Source: Patescibacteria group bacterium (GTDB taxonomy: Bacteria > Patescibacteriota > Microgenomatia > UBA10105 > UBA927). Taken from it: DNA of 46,524 nt. The position numbers and the translations under genes were made by a program. Positions 9,768 through 18,914 of this stretch are shown piece by piece. The stretch covers positions 84,663 through 131,186 of the forward strand of contig JAMCTH010000005.1 of the NCBI GenBank assembly GCA_023379025.1. The letters are read 5' to 3'. Position 1 is the first letter of the stretch; each line of letters begins with the position of its first letter. The notes beneath the pieces were generated by a model, which had not been told where the DNA came from, did no database searches, and saw only the letters and a program-made list of their open reading frames with translations.

Positions 9768-10948
9768 GTGTTCCAGGTGCGCTCCAACATGAGCGCAAGC
9801 GCGTCCCAGTTATACGAGCGTTCTACCCGGTCCCTTGCAGCCTTCGTGAGGACCGCGGCATATCGGCGGTTATTGAGGAGGCCCCGGACCGATTCGACAA
9901 AACCCGCGGCATTGCCTGCAACAAGCACCTCAACCCCGTCGGATACGGTAAGACCCCGTATCCCTTCCTCAGTCGTGATGACCGGTACCCCCATGGCCAT
10001 GGCTTCCAATATCTTGAACTTGGTACCACCGGAAATGCCCATCGGAGCCAGGAGTATGTCTGCCCTTCGGTATGCCGTCCGGATATCCGGCACATCGGTT
10101 GCCACCGTGACTCCCGCACCTCCGACCCGGGGAATGTGTCCGCCTACCAGAAGCAGTGTGGCATCCGGAAACGCCTGTTTCATGACGGGCCATATGCGAC
10201 CAAGGAGCGAATGCACGGCTTCTTTATTCGGAAGCCAGTTATAATCACCGACAAAAAGAAACCGCGGCGCCCGGAGTATGGCACGCGGGGAGGAAAAAGA
10301 AAATTCCCCGATATCCACCCCGTTCGGAATCACATCAACGGGGCATCCGGGTGCCGTACCGAGCACCATATCACGGTCGGACGCAGATACGGTAATGATC
10401 CGGTCGGCCCGTTTCCAGATTCTCCGCTCCCAATAGGCAAGCTTCACGGTGTCTAAGTACATACCGGGTCGGAGCGGAATCCATGGCGTACGGGCAGTAT
10501 ATTCGCGATAGACCGTATGTTCGATGTTGTGTTCCGCTACGACCAGCCGCGGCCGTGATGACCTCTCATGTCCGCGAAGCGCATCGGGAAGGGATTGCCA
10601 GACATAGCCGGGCTCAAGGTGGACAATGTCTATATGTCCGGACCGGGAAACGCGCTCTATACGGCTGCGCATCCCCGGAATGTCATAGGAGACGGTAAGA
10701 AGCGGATGTGATCCGAAAACCGAACGGAGTACGTTTCGTGGACTCCAGGCCCGTCCGCGATATACCAGGTCGACGCTTTTGCAGAATGCCAAGTGCCCGG
10801 CATACTGCTCCTCGCTCCTGTCTCTCATAAAACACAGAAGGTGGATTGCGTGCATCTCCGAAAGACGCCGGAGAAGCTGATAGATCCGTATTTGTCCTCC
10901 GGAATGGAGTGGGTACGGAACCACGGCGGAAACAAATAGGATATTCAT
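9758..10948 (-). CDS. Glycosyltransferase family 4
   Basis: FVSAVVPYPLHSGGQIRIYQLL; VIPNGVDIGEF; GTKFKILEAMAMGVPVITTEEGIRGL. Confidence 0.93.
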   Translation of the reverse strand: MNILFVSAVVPYPLHSGGQIRIYQLLRRLSEMHAIHLLCFMRDRSEEQYAGHLAFCKSVDLVYRGRAWSPRNVLRSVFGSHPLLTVSYDIPGMRSRIERVSRSGHIDIVHLEPGYVWQSLPDALRGHERSSRPRLVVAEHNIEHTVYREYTARTPWIPLRPGMYLDTVKLAYWERRIWKRADRIITVSASDRDMVLGTAPGCPVDVIPNGVDIGEFSFSSPRAILRAPRFLFVGDYNWLPNKEAVHSLLGRIWPVMKQAFPDATLLLVGGHIPRVGGAGVTVATDVPDIRTAYRRADILLAPMGISGGTKFKILEAMAMGVPVITTEEGIRGLTVSDGVEVLVAGNAAGFVESVRGLLNNRRYAAVLTKAARDRVERSYNWDALALMLERTWNTCL

Positions 10949-10959
10949 GGCGCGGTGTG

Positions 10960-12411
10960 TTATTTGCCGGTACCTTTGAGTCGCGTCAGGTCTATAATGG
11001 CGTATTTGTCGTTTCTGACGAGCACCGTATATTTTGCCGCCAGCTCCTTAGTTTCAAGATCTGCATCGGTCGGAGAGACGGTGACATAATATCCGGCGCC
11101 TTCGGACATTTTTTTCGCGATATCAAAACCAATCGGCCATCCCTGACGGTGCGTCTGGTACAGGAAAGTCGTATCCCCGTTATACGGCGCGATCACTTTG
11201 GCGTCCGGCGGCAATATGGCATCCGCCACCCTCCCCGCTGCCACGATTTCCGGATGATTGATCCAGAAATACCCGCGCACCGTGTACCACGAAAAGGCAA
11301 GCATAAACAAAATGCACACGGTTCCTGCAACAGCGCCGGTTATCCTGGGAACGGTACCCGAACGGAATATCCAGGCAAGTCCTTTTGCGACGTACGCGGC
11401 GATCACCGGTACTATGACAATCTGGTAATAATCATGCTGCACATTCCCGCGCGCAATGACGATAAGATACGAAAGTGCTCCGAGGAGCCACCACCGGAAA
11501 AACCAACCTTCCTTTTTCCCGTGGGGCAGCAAAAGTCCGATACCGAACGGGACTAACCCCCAATACCCCAAAATGAGATTCCCGATGCGTTCCGCAAAAA
11601 GCCAATAGAACCATGCGCCTTTAAACCGTATCCCTCCCCCGTTAAAAAGCCATGTATACGCGGGTATGCCTTCCGGATACTGCAGGATCCATGTCCGCCA
11701 CCAGAGCAGGGGGTAGAGCGCAATTGCCGTAAACACGATGATACTCACGATCCAGTGTCTGGTCAGGGAAAACCGTTTGAGGAAGAGGTACCCTGCGGGA
11801 ACCAGAAGAAATCCGGCGAATGGTTTTACCAGAAATGCAACCGATGCCGACAACGCCGAAAGAAGCAGGAGTACCCAATAGACCCTGGATGTGTGTTTGA
11901 ACGCGCGAAGCAGGAGCCAGAGCGACAGAAGAGACCACCATACCATAAACGTATCCGGCAGGATAGTTCTGCCGTAATAGATGCTGTACGGTAAAGCCGC
12001 ATAGACTGCGGCAGCCAACATACCCGTCAGCCTGTCACTTACCCCGGCCGTGATACTGTAGAGGAGGATTGCCGCACCGACGGAGGCACAGATGGTCACA
12101 AGACGAAGCCACACCTCAACCGGAAAAAATCCCATGGTTTTCGTCGCCCACGCGCCGATAACCTGATATACCGGAAATTCCACCATGCGCCACCCCATGG
12201 GATTGTCCTTTCCGGATGGAATATTGGAGAGATCCTCAAACCGCGGATGGAGCGGGTCTATCCCCCACGTGAGGAAATTCCTCGCAACCGCGGCCGTATC
12301 GGACTGGCGCCAGCTATGCCAGTCTGCCACGGGATTATTGATCCGATAAAGACGGACGGCAAACGCCGCGACGCATATGCCGATAAGCAGTACAAAAGAA
12401 AGTTTTTTCAT
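10960..12411 (-). CDS. GT39/ArnT-like polytopic glycosyltransferase (GT-C)
   Basis: Multi-TM protein, N-terminal RLYRINNPVADWHSWRQSDTAAVARNFL acidic loop, GRTILPDTFMVWW pattern of the PMT/ArnT superfamily. Confidence 0.8.
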   Translation of the reverse strand: MKKLSFVLLIGICVAAFAVRLYRINNPVADWHSWRQSDTAAVARNFLTWGIDPLHPRFEDLSNIPSGKDNPMGWRMVEFPVYQVIGAWATKTMGFFPVEVWLRLVTICASVGAAILLYSITAGVSDRLTGMLAAAVYAALPYSIYYGRTILPDTFMVWWSLLSLWLLLRAFKHTSRVYWVLLLLSALSASVAFLVKPFAGFLLVPAGYLFLKRFSLTRHWIVSIIVFTAIALYPLLWWRTWILQYPEGIPAYTWLFNGGGIRFKGAWFYWLFAERIGNLILGYWGLVPFGIGLLLPHGKKEGWFFRWWLLGALSYLIVIARGNVQHDYYQIVIVPVIAAYVAKGLAWIFRSGTVPRITGAVAGTVCILFMLAFSWYTVRGYFWINHPEIVAAGRVADAILPPDAKVIAPYNGDTTFLYQTHRQGWPIGFDIAKKMSEGAGYYVTVSPTDADLETKELAAKYTVLVRNDKYAIIDLTRLKGTGK

Positions 12412-15400
12412 ACGCCGGACCTCGGTTTCTGTACCGGTATGACGCTGCCGTCCGGGGAAAACTGGAAGACGCTCTGAAGCGTTGACCCGCTCTCTACCGC
12501 ATCAAACGCCTCCCGAAGGGATTGCCGGGAATACACCTTGATCTTCGGATTCCTATAAATAAACCAGAGGGCGTCCGGCAGGCCCACCGGGAATACCCAT
12601 GCCTGTCCGTGCCTGATCGGGACATCCACAAAATGGAATTCCACCGGCTCCGTACGCCAGTAGTCCCGGTATGCGCTGTCCATGGACACAATAAACCGTT
12701 TCACCGTCTCCCCTGCCTCATACCAATCGCCGGTCACCTGCTGAAGCTGGATGAGCTGCCAGAGGGAAAAAGTACTCACGGCAAGTATGGCGACACATCC
12801 CGCAACTGCTTTCCCGTTGGGCAGGAGAAAGCGATACAGCGATCTCATAAGGATCACGAGAAGGAACACCGTACCGGCTGAGGCAAGATAGCTGTAACGG
12901 GACGAAATATTCCCGAGCCCCAGGAACGGAAGGAGCGCTATGAAAAGCCAGCTTGCCCCGAATACCAGGTCTTTTGCCGTCTCTCCGGAGACGCTCTTCC
13001 GCATCCTCATGACTACCGCGGCGACTGCCGCAAGCGATATCCCCGTCAGGAAATACGCGCCGGCAGGACTGTTTTTGAGGAGGGTTCTGCCCACGCCGTA
13101 GACGGGAATGGTCATCGGGCCGAGCACCGTCAGGAGCATATATCCCAGGGCATTACCGGCCGCATTGAGGGGTAGTTTGACCAGATTATAGCTGTAGTCT
13201 CCGCCGAACCAGAAACTCCCGGCCAGATAGCGTACCAGCAGATAGAGCGGCACCGGCAGAAGCAGAAGTCCGAACCATTTGCGTTTTGCCAACCGCCGGA
13301 GGCCGGACCAGCCGCTGTCATACCATTCATAACTCATCCAAAGAAGAGGCGTTACCAGGGCTGCCTCATGAAACGTCAGGGCGCCGACGAATCCGAACAG
13401 TGCCAGAAAGACATAGCGCGCCTTTTGCGTCTCCTGCCGGTATATAAACCCGAGAAGACTGACAAGTGTGCCGAAGGTCGCAAACAGGAATCCACCGGCG
13501 GAAATCCAGTACACCGCCTCGTGAAAACCGCTCAACAGGAGGAACAGAAGTCCGGCCAGCGCGGCCCAAAGATCGTGCTTCAGAATCTTTCGCGCGATGA
13601 GATAGATAAGGACAACATTGAAAAAATGCAAGAGCAGCGATGCCGCGTGGTAAACCGTCTGATTCAGCCAGAATGAGGAAAACATAACAAGAAAGTAGAG
13701 TTTCATCCCCGGACGGTAGAAAAATCCTGAAGCGTTGGAAAAATATCCCATGACGGTCCGCAGGGTCAGCGGGCACCTGCTCGCCGCGGACGCGGCATTT
13801 CCGCAATCCGCCGCCCATCGGAGCCAGGTAAAGTCATCACCCACAAAATAATTCCTGAGAATCGGCGAAAAGACCACAACGGTCAGCACGGCAAATGACA
13901 GGATGATGGCCGGCGGTGATACCAGTATTTTTTTAAGCTCCCGAAGCAGACGGATTTTTACCCTGCCGTAAAGAAGCGTGGCTGCCATAACGGCTCCGGT
14001 CAGGAGCCAAAAGACATAGGCAACTTTCGAGGCTTCAAACACATCGATAAAAAGAGCATTCAGGGCAAGTCCGACGGTCCCCGCGCTGAACCCGAGCATG
14101 AGACTTCTGACCGGACGATCGGTTACCTCCGGTAACGACCGGGCTATGGCAAGTCCCAAAATCAGGAAGATGACTGCAAAGGCGGCAAACCCCAGAAGAC
14201 CCACCTCCGCGAGCATCCGGAGATAGCTGTTATCCACGGCAAGGCTGACCGACCCGTACCCGCTCCCGAAGATGATGTTCCGTTTAAATGCGGCAAGCGC
14301 ATTCGGCCATTCCCCCTGAAAACGCGTCGTAAATGAAAGGTCGTACGCCAGTGCCTTTTTCACCAGGTAATCGCCGTTTATGACGGTCACCGCAGCCTTT
14401 CCCGTCTCCTTGTCCGGCGTTTTGAGGGCATAATAAAATTCTCCTACCCGGCGGGCTATCGGCGAAAGCGTCAGATTGATGTAGCCCGTCCCCTGCGGCA
14501 GGTCTTCGCCCGTCGGAGCGTTCGGCTGTACAAAAAGGAGAAGTGTCGGACCGAGGGTACGGTACGGTCTGATAATCTCAGCCGACGGACTCGCCTGTGC
14601 TCCGGAAATGCTCAGAAAATAATTTTGTTTTACGATTTTATCCTGAAAGTATGATTTCGGCATTTCCGTGACCTGTCCTAACGGATCGCCCGTTTTTGCA
14701 TCCACCAAAACGTCTATGTCCTTAACGGTACTGCTGAAGCGGTTCCCGAGACCCGGCACAAACGCCAGAAGCACGACTGCAATGACAGCCAGAACCGGAA
14801 CCGCGACAATGACAAGTTTTTTCTTCTGCCAGAAAAGAACCAGTCCGGCCGCAAGAAGAAAGGCAAGAAACGAAATTCTTGAAACCGTCAGAAATAAAAC
14901 AAAAAGACCCAAAAAAGACGTTCCGAGGAGGATGAGCCGGACGAAAAAACTTCTGTATCCGAACAGGAGGCTGATAAGTACGGGCAGGGTAAGGACAAGG
15001 TATGCGGCCAGATCATACTGTCCGCCGAAGGTTGATGACACTCTTCCGAGTGCGGATAAATGGAGAGGAATACCTTTGGCAAACTCCTCATTCATGGTGA
15101 GATAGGCAGGGAAAGTGAAATATTTCTGTCCTATGCCGTACAGGGAAACACAGAGCACCGTACCCGTCAGGACGGCGATGAGGTAGGGGTAATATTTCTT
15201 TTCACGGAATGCGGCAAACGCGACAAAAAACAACAGCATGTACTCTATACGCCGGAGGTAGCTCAAAAATGCGACATTCGGAAATACGTTGGAAAGATCG
15301 GGGAAAATGATAAGGATGCCATGGATGGTAGCAATGGCTCCCGCGGTCCAAAACAGGAGAATCGGCAGCGTCAGCGGAGTGCTGAATGTCACGCGTTTCC

Positions 15401-15584
15401 GGATGATACCGTATCCCCACAGAAATACCGTCAGCAGTACCGCAAAATCCTCGGCACGGATATAGACCCACACGTGCTGCACATTGATAAGCGGCAGTTT
15501 GGGATAGAGCGGTATGAACGCTAAAAGGAACAGGCTCAGAATGAGGAGGATATGGCGGCTACACCACGCGTAAAGCTTCTTCAT
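12408..15584 (-). CDS. Apparent fusion: N-terminal O-antigen polymerase/ligase-like domain + C-terminal GT-C glycosyltransferase-like domain (1058 aa)
   Basis: N-half: multi-TM, large loop, then IIFGSGYGSVSLAVDNSYLRMLAEVGLLGFAAF (Wzy/WaaL C-terminal motif). C-half begins around residue 555: SPILRNYFVGDDFTWLRWAADC...FYRPGMKLYFLVMF... acidic GT-C loop-1-like motif and roughly ten more TM segments. One uninterrupted frame. Confidence 0.8.
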   Translation of the reverse strand: MKKLYAWCSRHILLILSLFLLAFIPLYPKLPLINVQHVWVYIRAEDFAVLLTVFLWGYGIIRKRVTFSTPLTLPILLFWTAGAIATIHGILIIFPDLSNVFPNVAFLSYLRRIEYMLLFFVAFAAFREKKYYPYLIAVLTGTVLCVSLYGIGQKYFTFPAYLTMNEEFAKGIPLHLSALGRVSSTFGGQYDLAAYLVLTLPVLISLLFGYRSFFVRLILLGTSFLGLFVLFLTVSRISFLAFLLAAGLVLFWQKKKLVIVAVPVLAVIAVVLLAFVPGLGNRFSSTVKDIDVLVDAKTGDPLGQVTEMPKSYFQDKIVKQNYFLSISGAQASPSAEIIRPYRTLGPTLLLFVQPNAPTGEDLPQGTGYINLTLSPIARRVGEFYYALKTPDKETGKAAVTVINGDYLVKKALAYDLSFTTRFQGEWPNALAAFKRNIIFGSGYGSVSLAVDNSYLRMLAEVGLLGFAAFAVIFLILGLAIARSLPEVTDRPVRSLMLGFSAGTVGLALNALFIDVFEASKVAYVFWLLTGAVMAATLLYGRVKIRLLRELKKILVSPPAIILSFAVLTVVVFSPILRNYFVGDDFTWLRWAADCGNAASAASRCPLTLRTVMGYFSNASGFFYRPGMKLYFLVMFSSFWLNQTVYHAASLLLHFFNVVLIYLIARKILKHDLWAALAGLLFLLLSGFHEAVYWISAGGFLFATFGTLVSLLGFIYRQETQKARYVFLALFGFVGALTFHEAALVTPLLWMSYEWYDSGWSGLRRLAKRKWFGLLLLPVPLYLLVRYLAGSFWFGGDYSYNLVKLPLNAAGNALGYMLLTVLGPMTIPVYGVGRTLLKNSPAGAYFLTGISLAAVAAVVMRMRKSVSGETAKDLVFGASWLFIALLPFLGLGNISSRYSYLASAGTVFLLVILMRSLYRFLLPNGKAVAGCVAILAVSTFSLWQLIQLQQVTGDWYEAGETVKRFIVSMDSAYRDYWRTEPVEFHFVDVPIRHGQAWVFPVGLPDALWFIYRNPKIKVYSRQSLREAFDAVESGSTLQSVFQFSPDGSVIPVQKPRSGV

Positions 15585-16422
15585 AGGTTTGTATGAGCTG
15601 CCGGTTGCCCGTAAGTCCTCCCACCGCCATGGCGATCCTGGCTTTTGCCGTAAGCAGCGCTTTCACAGTCTGCAGTTCCATTATAGACCTGTGTTTGCCG
15701 TAAAAGTAGACTAAGCCGCGGAAGATATTAACGACAGGCTGTCGTTTACTCCCGCTTGATGCGGCACCCGTATGGGTAAACCGGGCCGACGGCACAAATA
15801 CGGTCCTGTATCCCTTCTGCCTGGCCCGATAAAAAAAATCAACTTCTTCCATATAGAGAAATATATCCTCGTCAAACAGACCTACCCGTAAAAAATAGTC
15901 TCTTTTCCCGAGGATACATGCGCCGGAAACCCAATCGACCGTGCGCAGTGTTTGTGGGGAATACCTTGTCAGGCCTATCTGGTCCCCTTTCAGAAACAGC
16001 ATGAGGAAGGTGACGGGAATCGAAAAAAAGGGACCGCACGAGGACTGAGCACTTCCGTCTTCGTTCAGCAGTTTTCCCCCGAAAAAGGTCCGGTCTGACT
16101 GACCGGCATATTTGAGTAATGTTACGATCGAATCTTCTCTGGCAACTATATCGGAATTTATGAGGAGAATATATGTTCCTTCTGCCTTTTTTATACCGAT
16201 ATTATTCGCCCTGCCGTAACCAAAATTTTTTTTATTGAGTATTTTAATTACCCGAGGATATTTCTTTCTCAATAATTCCTGACTGCCGTCATGTGAAGCG
16301 TTATCTACGACAATAACTTCATAAGATATGTTCCCATTCCCAAGACCCTGATAAACGGAATCAAGACAGCGCTCGAGGAGGAGTTTTGTGTTGTAGCTTG
16401 GGATGATGATGGAAAGATCCAT
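15559..16422 (-). CDS. Glycosyltransferase family 2
   Basis: LSIIIPSYNTKLLLERCLDSVY; NKKNFGYGRANNIGI; LINSDIV; DEDIFLYMEEVDFFYRARQKGY. Confidence 0.94.
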   Translation of the reverse strand: MDLSIIIPSYNTKLLLERCLDSVYQGLGNGNISYEVIVVDNASHDGSQELLRKKYPRVIKILNKKNFGYGRANNIGIKKAEGTYILLINSDIVAREDSIVTLLKYAGQSDRTFFGGKLLNEDGSAQSSCGPFFSIPVTFLMLFLKGDQIGLTRYSPQTLRTVDWVSGACILGKRDYFLRVGLFDEDIFLYMEEVDFFYRARQKGYRTVFVPSARFTHTGAASSGSKRQPVVNIFRGLVYFYGKHRSIMELQTVKALLTAKARIAMAVGGLTGNRQLIQTYEEALRVV

Positions 16423-16430
16423 TTTTCTTT

Positions 16431-17030
16431 CTACTGGAACATCCGGCGAAACTTGAGTGTGTACCGGAGATTTTTTGCCCGGTCACGGATATAGGCCGCA
16501 GGCACTCCTCCGACCAGGGTAAACGGTGCGGCGTCATGCGTCACGACTGCGCCCGATGCCACGACTGCCCCTTTTCCGACATGAACACCCGGAAGTATGG
16601 TAACGCGCGTTCCGATAACGGCATAGTCTCCGATAACCACCTCGCCCTCGCTCTCCCTGAAGTCGGGATCATCAATATCATGCTGCATAGTATAGATACG
16701 GACCTCTCCCGCGATCGAAACATTATTGCCTATCCTCAAAGGACGTTTCTCCGGATTCAGAAAACCCATGAGATATCCCCATGGTTTCCAGCTGCCTTTC
16801 CTCCACGTCCGGTAAAAACGTCCGTCAAGAAATGCATCGTTTCCGATGATCGTATGATGTCCTATCTCGACGCCGGAAGGCAGGTTAAACCGGGCCAGCC
16901 AATGCACGGAACTGTCCCTGCCGATTTTTATACGGAACACATGCCGATAGAGAAACAGCCGTACGGTATGACTCGGGATAAGTCCGGTCAGCGTGGCCAG
17001 GTACACCCATAAGTCGATTATGAATCTCAT
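16431..17030 (-). CDS. Left-handed beta-helix (hexapeptide repeat) acyltransferase, WcaF/CysE-like
   Basis: Hexapeptide repeats ...IGNNVSIAGEVRIYTMQHDIDDPDF...VVIGDYAVIGTRVTILPGVHVGKGAVVASGAVVTHDAAPFTLVGGVPAAYI. Confidence 0.92.
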   Translation of the reverse strand: MRFIIDLWVYLATLTGLIPSHTVRLFLYRHVFRIKIGRDSSVHWLARFNLPSGVEIGHHTIIGNDAFLDGRFYRTWRKGSWKPWGYLMGFLNPEKRPLRIGNNVSIAGEVRIYTMQHDIDDPDFRESEGEVVIGDYAVIGTRVTILPGVHVGKGAVVASGAVVTHDAAPFTLVGGVPAAYIRDRAKNLRYTLKFRRMFQ

Positions 17031-17072
17031 AGAAATTCAGGTTTAGATAATGGAAATTCGATATTGGTAATA

Positions 17073-17144
17073 GAAAATAGAAATCAGAAATTGATACTTG
17101 CCAATCTTCCGTTGGCCAGTCCCCCATTACAGATTTCTATTTTC
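17073..17144. repeat. AT-rich inverted repeat: 13-bp perfect arms gaaaatagaaatc (17073-17085) / gatttctattttc (17132-17144), with a small nested hairpin
   Basis: Direct reading; nested arms gccaa (17100-17104) / ttggc (17112-17116) inside the 46-bp loop. Confidence 0.7.
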
Positions 17145-17176
17145 CATCAACGATTTTTTTACTTTTCCAACGAATT

Positions 17177-18331
17177 TTATCCTTCTCCCGCAACGTCTTC
17201 CAATACCTCCAGGGTTTTTCTTGCGGCTTTTTCCCAGGTAAACTGTTTTGCCCGCTTCATACCCTCTACAAGCCTGTCGGTCCCCTGCTTGAGATTCCGC
17301 TGCCTGACTCCCGTCAGAAGGCCTTCCGTAATACTGGTAACATCCGCCGGGTCTACGTAGATCCCGGCCTTGCCTGCAATCTCCGGAAGGCTCGAGCTAT
17401 TGCTCACGACGACAGGGCATCCGTATGCCATGGCTTCCAGAACCGGCAGGCCGAATCCTTCATAGAGACTCGGAAGCGCAAAACAGAGGGCCCTGCGATA
17501 AAGCTCCGGCAGGTCGGCATCCGGGACAAAATCGAGGAACTTCACCCGGTCTTTCACGCCGTACGTTTCAGGAGCAGAAAGGATGTCCTCATAGAGCCAG
17601 CCTTTTTTCCCGACGATGACGAGTTCGAGACTGCCGAATTTCTGCTTGTTTGCCCTCAAAAACCCCGAAAACGCCTCTATCAGCCTGACGTAGTTTTTCC
17701 TGGGCTGCAGCGTTCCCACGGAAAGGACATAATGTCTGCTTATGCCGTAGGTACGGAATATATTCGGTTCCTGTTTGCTTTCCCCTTCGGGACGTGTGGA
17801 AATTTGCGTCATACCCGGATAGGTTACGGTTACACGGCTTTCGGGCACGTGATATGCCCGTATTATAGCATCCCTGGTGAATTGGCTTATGGTCAGTATC
17901 CGGGCCGCATGCCGTACGGAATAGGCCGTCCAGTGCACAAGCTGGTGAAGATCTTTGGGCCGGAACAGCTCGGGATAACGGAGATACGAAAGATCCATGA
18001 CGGAAATGACCTTGGGTGTACGGATAAATCTTGGCGCATAATGGGTCGGGGAAAAGATAACGCGGGCCGGAGGCATGTCGCGGGCTATGGCAAGAGGCAG
18101 GCCCCAAAATGTCCAGAGCCTCCTGGGTCCGCGGATCCGGTACTGCCAAAAAGAAGACTGCCCGGGCATACCATCCGGAACCGAACCAGGACTATAGACC
18201 CGGACGGTCATCCGCCCTTCCTGGCCGGTACGGAGCAATTCGTGGATATGGGTGATGATTTCAAAGGCATAGCGTCCTACGCCCACCCGGGCAGGACTCA
18301 TGGCTTCGTATCCGTCGATGGCAACAATCAT
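17177..18331 (-). CDS. Glycosyltransferase family 4 (full length)
   Basis: MIVAIDGYEAMSPARVGVGRYAFEII; LSVGTLQPRKNYVRLIEAF; LPSLYEGFGLPVLEAMAYGCPVVVSNSSSLPEIAG. Confidence 0.95.
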   Translation of the reverse strand: MIVAIDGYEAMSPARVGVGRYAFEIITHIHELLRTGQEGRMTVRVYSPGSVPDGMPGQSSFWQYRIRGPRRLWTFWGLPLAIARDMPPARVIFSPTHYAPRFIRTPKVISVMDLSYLRYPELFRPKDLHQLVHWTAYSVRHAARILTISQFTRDAIIRAYHVPESRVTVTYPGMTQISTRPEGESKQEPNIFRTYGISRHYVLSVGTLQPRKNYVRLIEAFSGFLRANKQKFGSLELVIVGKKGWLYEDILSAPETYGVKDRVKFLDFVPDADLPELYRRALCFALPSLYEGFGLPVLEAMAYGCPVVVSNSSSLPEIAGKAGIYVDPADVTSITEGLLTGVRQRNLKQGTDRLVEGMKRAKQFTWEKAARKTLEVLEDVAGEG

Positions 18332-18879
18332 ATCGGTGAAAAGCCCGGATAGACCACGTGCAGTTTGGCCGGTACCATGGTGAAGGCGTCCTGAACGTCG
18401 CGTTTCGTCGCCTCCGAATCACAGAATATCGCGCTGCAGACAGCAACGGCCCGGGTAAGCCGGCGCTTCTGGACTGCGATGATACGTTTATCAAACTGCT
18501 CCGGGAATTTTAAAAAACTCACATCATGGATCGTGGTGACTCCGCGGGCACGGGTGAGAGGCGGCTGCGTCCAGTCGCTGCTCCAGAAAACATCAACACT
18601 CCCGATAAACCATTCAACCGGTACGATATGCAACAGGTTCCAAAAAATATCAAGGAGTGTCGGGGGGATGGGAACCACAATGAGGGATACGCGGGGGGAC
18701 AAACGCCGGAGCGTACTGAAGTAGGCATGAAAAACTGCCCGTTTTCTGAGGGAAGCCCCGAATAACACATACTCGTTTCCGCGGTCGTACTCCAAAAGGG
18801 TCATCACGAGTCCGCGGACATACCTGGCCACTCCGGTGCCTTCAAACGCAATCTGGCTGATGTCTATGCCGATACGCAT
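18328..18879 (-). CDS. Free-standing N-terminal (acceptor-side) half of a GT4 glycosyltransferase; possible truncation product
   Basis: MRIGIDISQIAFEGTGVARYVRGLV...VTTIHDVSFLKFPEQFDKR...CSAIFCDSEATKRDVQDAF...KLHVVYPGFSPI then stop; lacks the whole donor-binding domain; ATGA overlap with 17177..18331. Confidence 0.85.
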   Translation of the reverse strand: MRIGIDISQIAFEGTGVARYVRGLVMTLLEYDRGNEYVLFGASLRKRAVFHAYFSTLRRLSPRVSLIVVPIPPTLLDIFWNLLHIVPVEWFIGSVDVFWSSDWTQPPLTRARGVTTIHDVSFLKFPEQFDKRIIAVQKRRLTRAVAVCSAIFCDSEATKRDVQDAFTMVPAKLHVVYPGFSPI

Positions 18880-18914
18880 ACGTACGGATATCTGCCACGC
18901 TCCGGGGGCGGACG

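Noticed and set aside
15559-15584. 26-bp overlap between GT2 and the fusion polymerase gene considered as a frameshift
   Set aside because: Both proteins have coherent ends; overlaps of 4-30 nt are common throughout this cluster.
8021-17440. Recurrent nucleotide string ccatggcttccaa/g (about 8027, 10001, 17430) that looks like a dispersed repeat
   Set aside because: It encodes the conserved LEAMA(M/L/Y)G motif of different GT4 enzymes; explained by protein homology.
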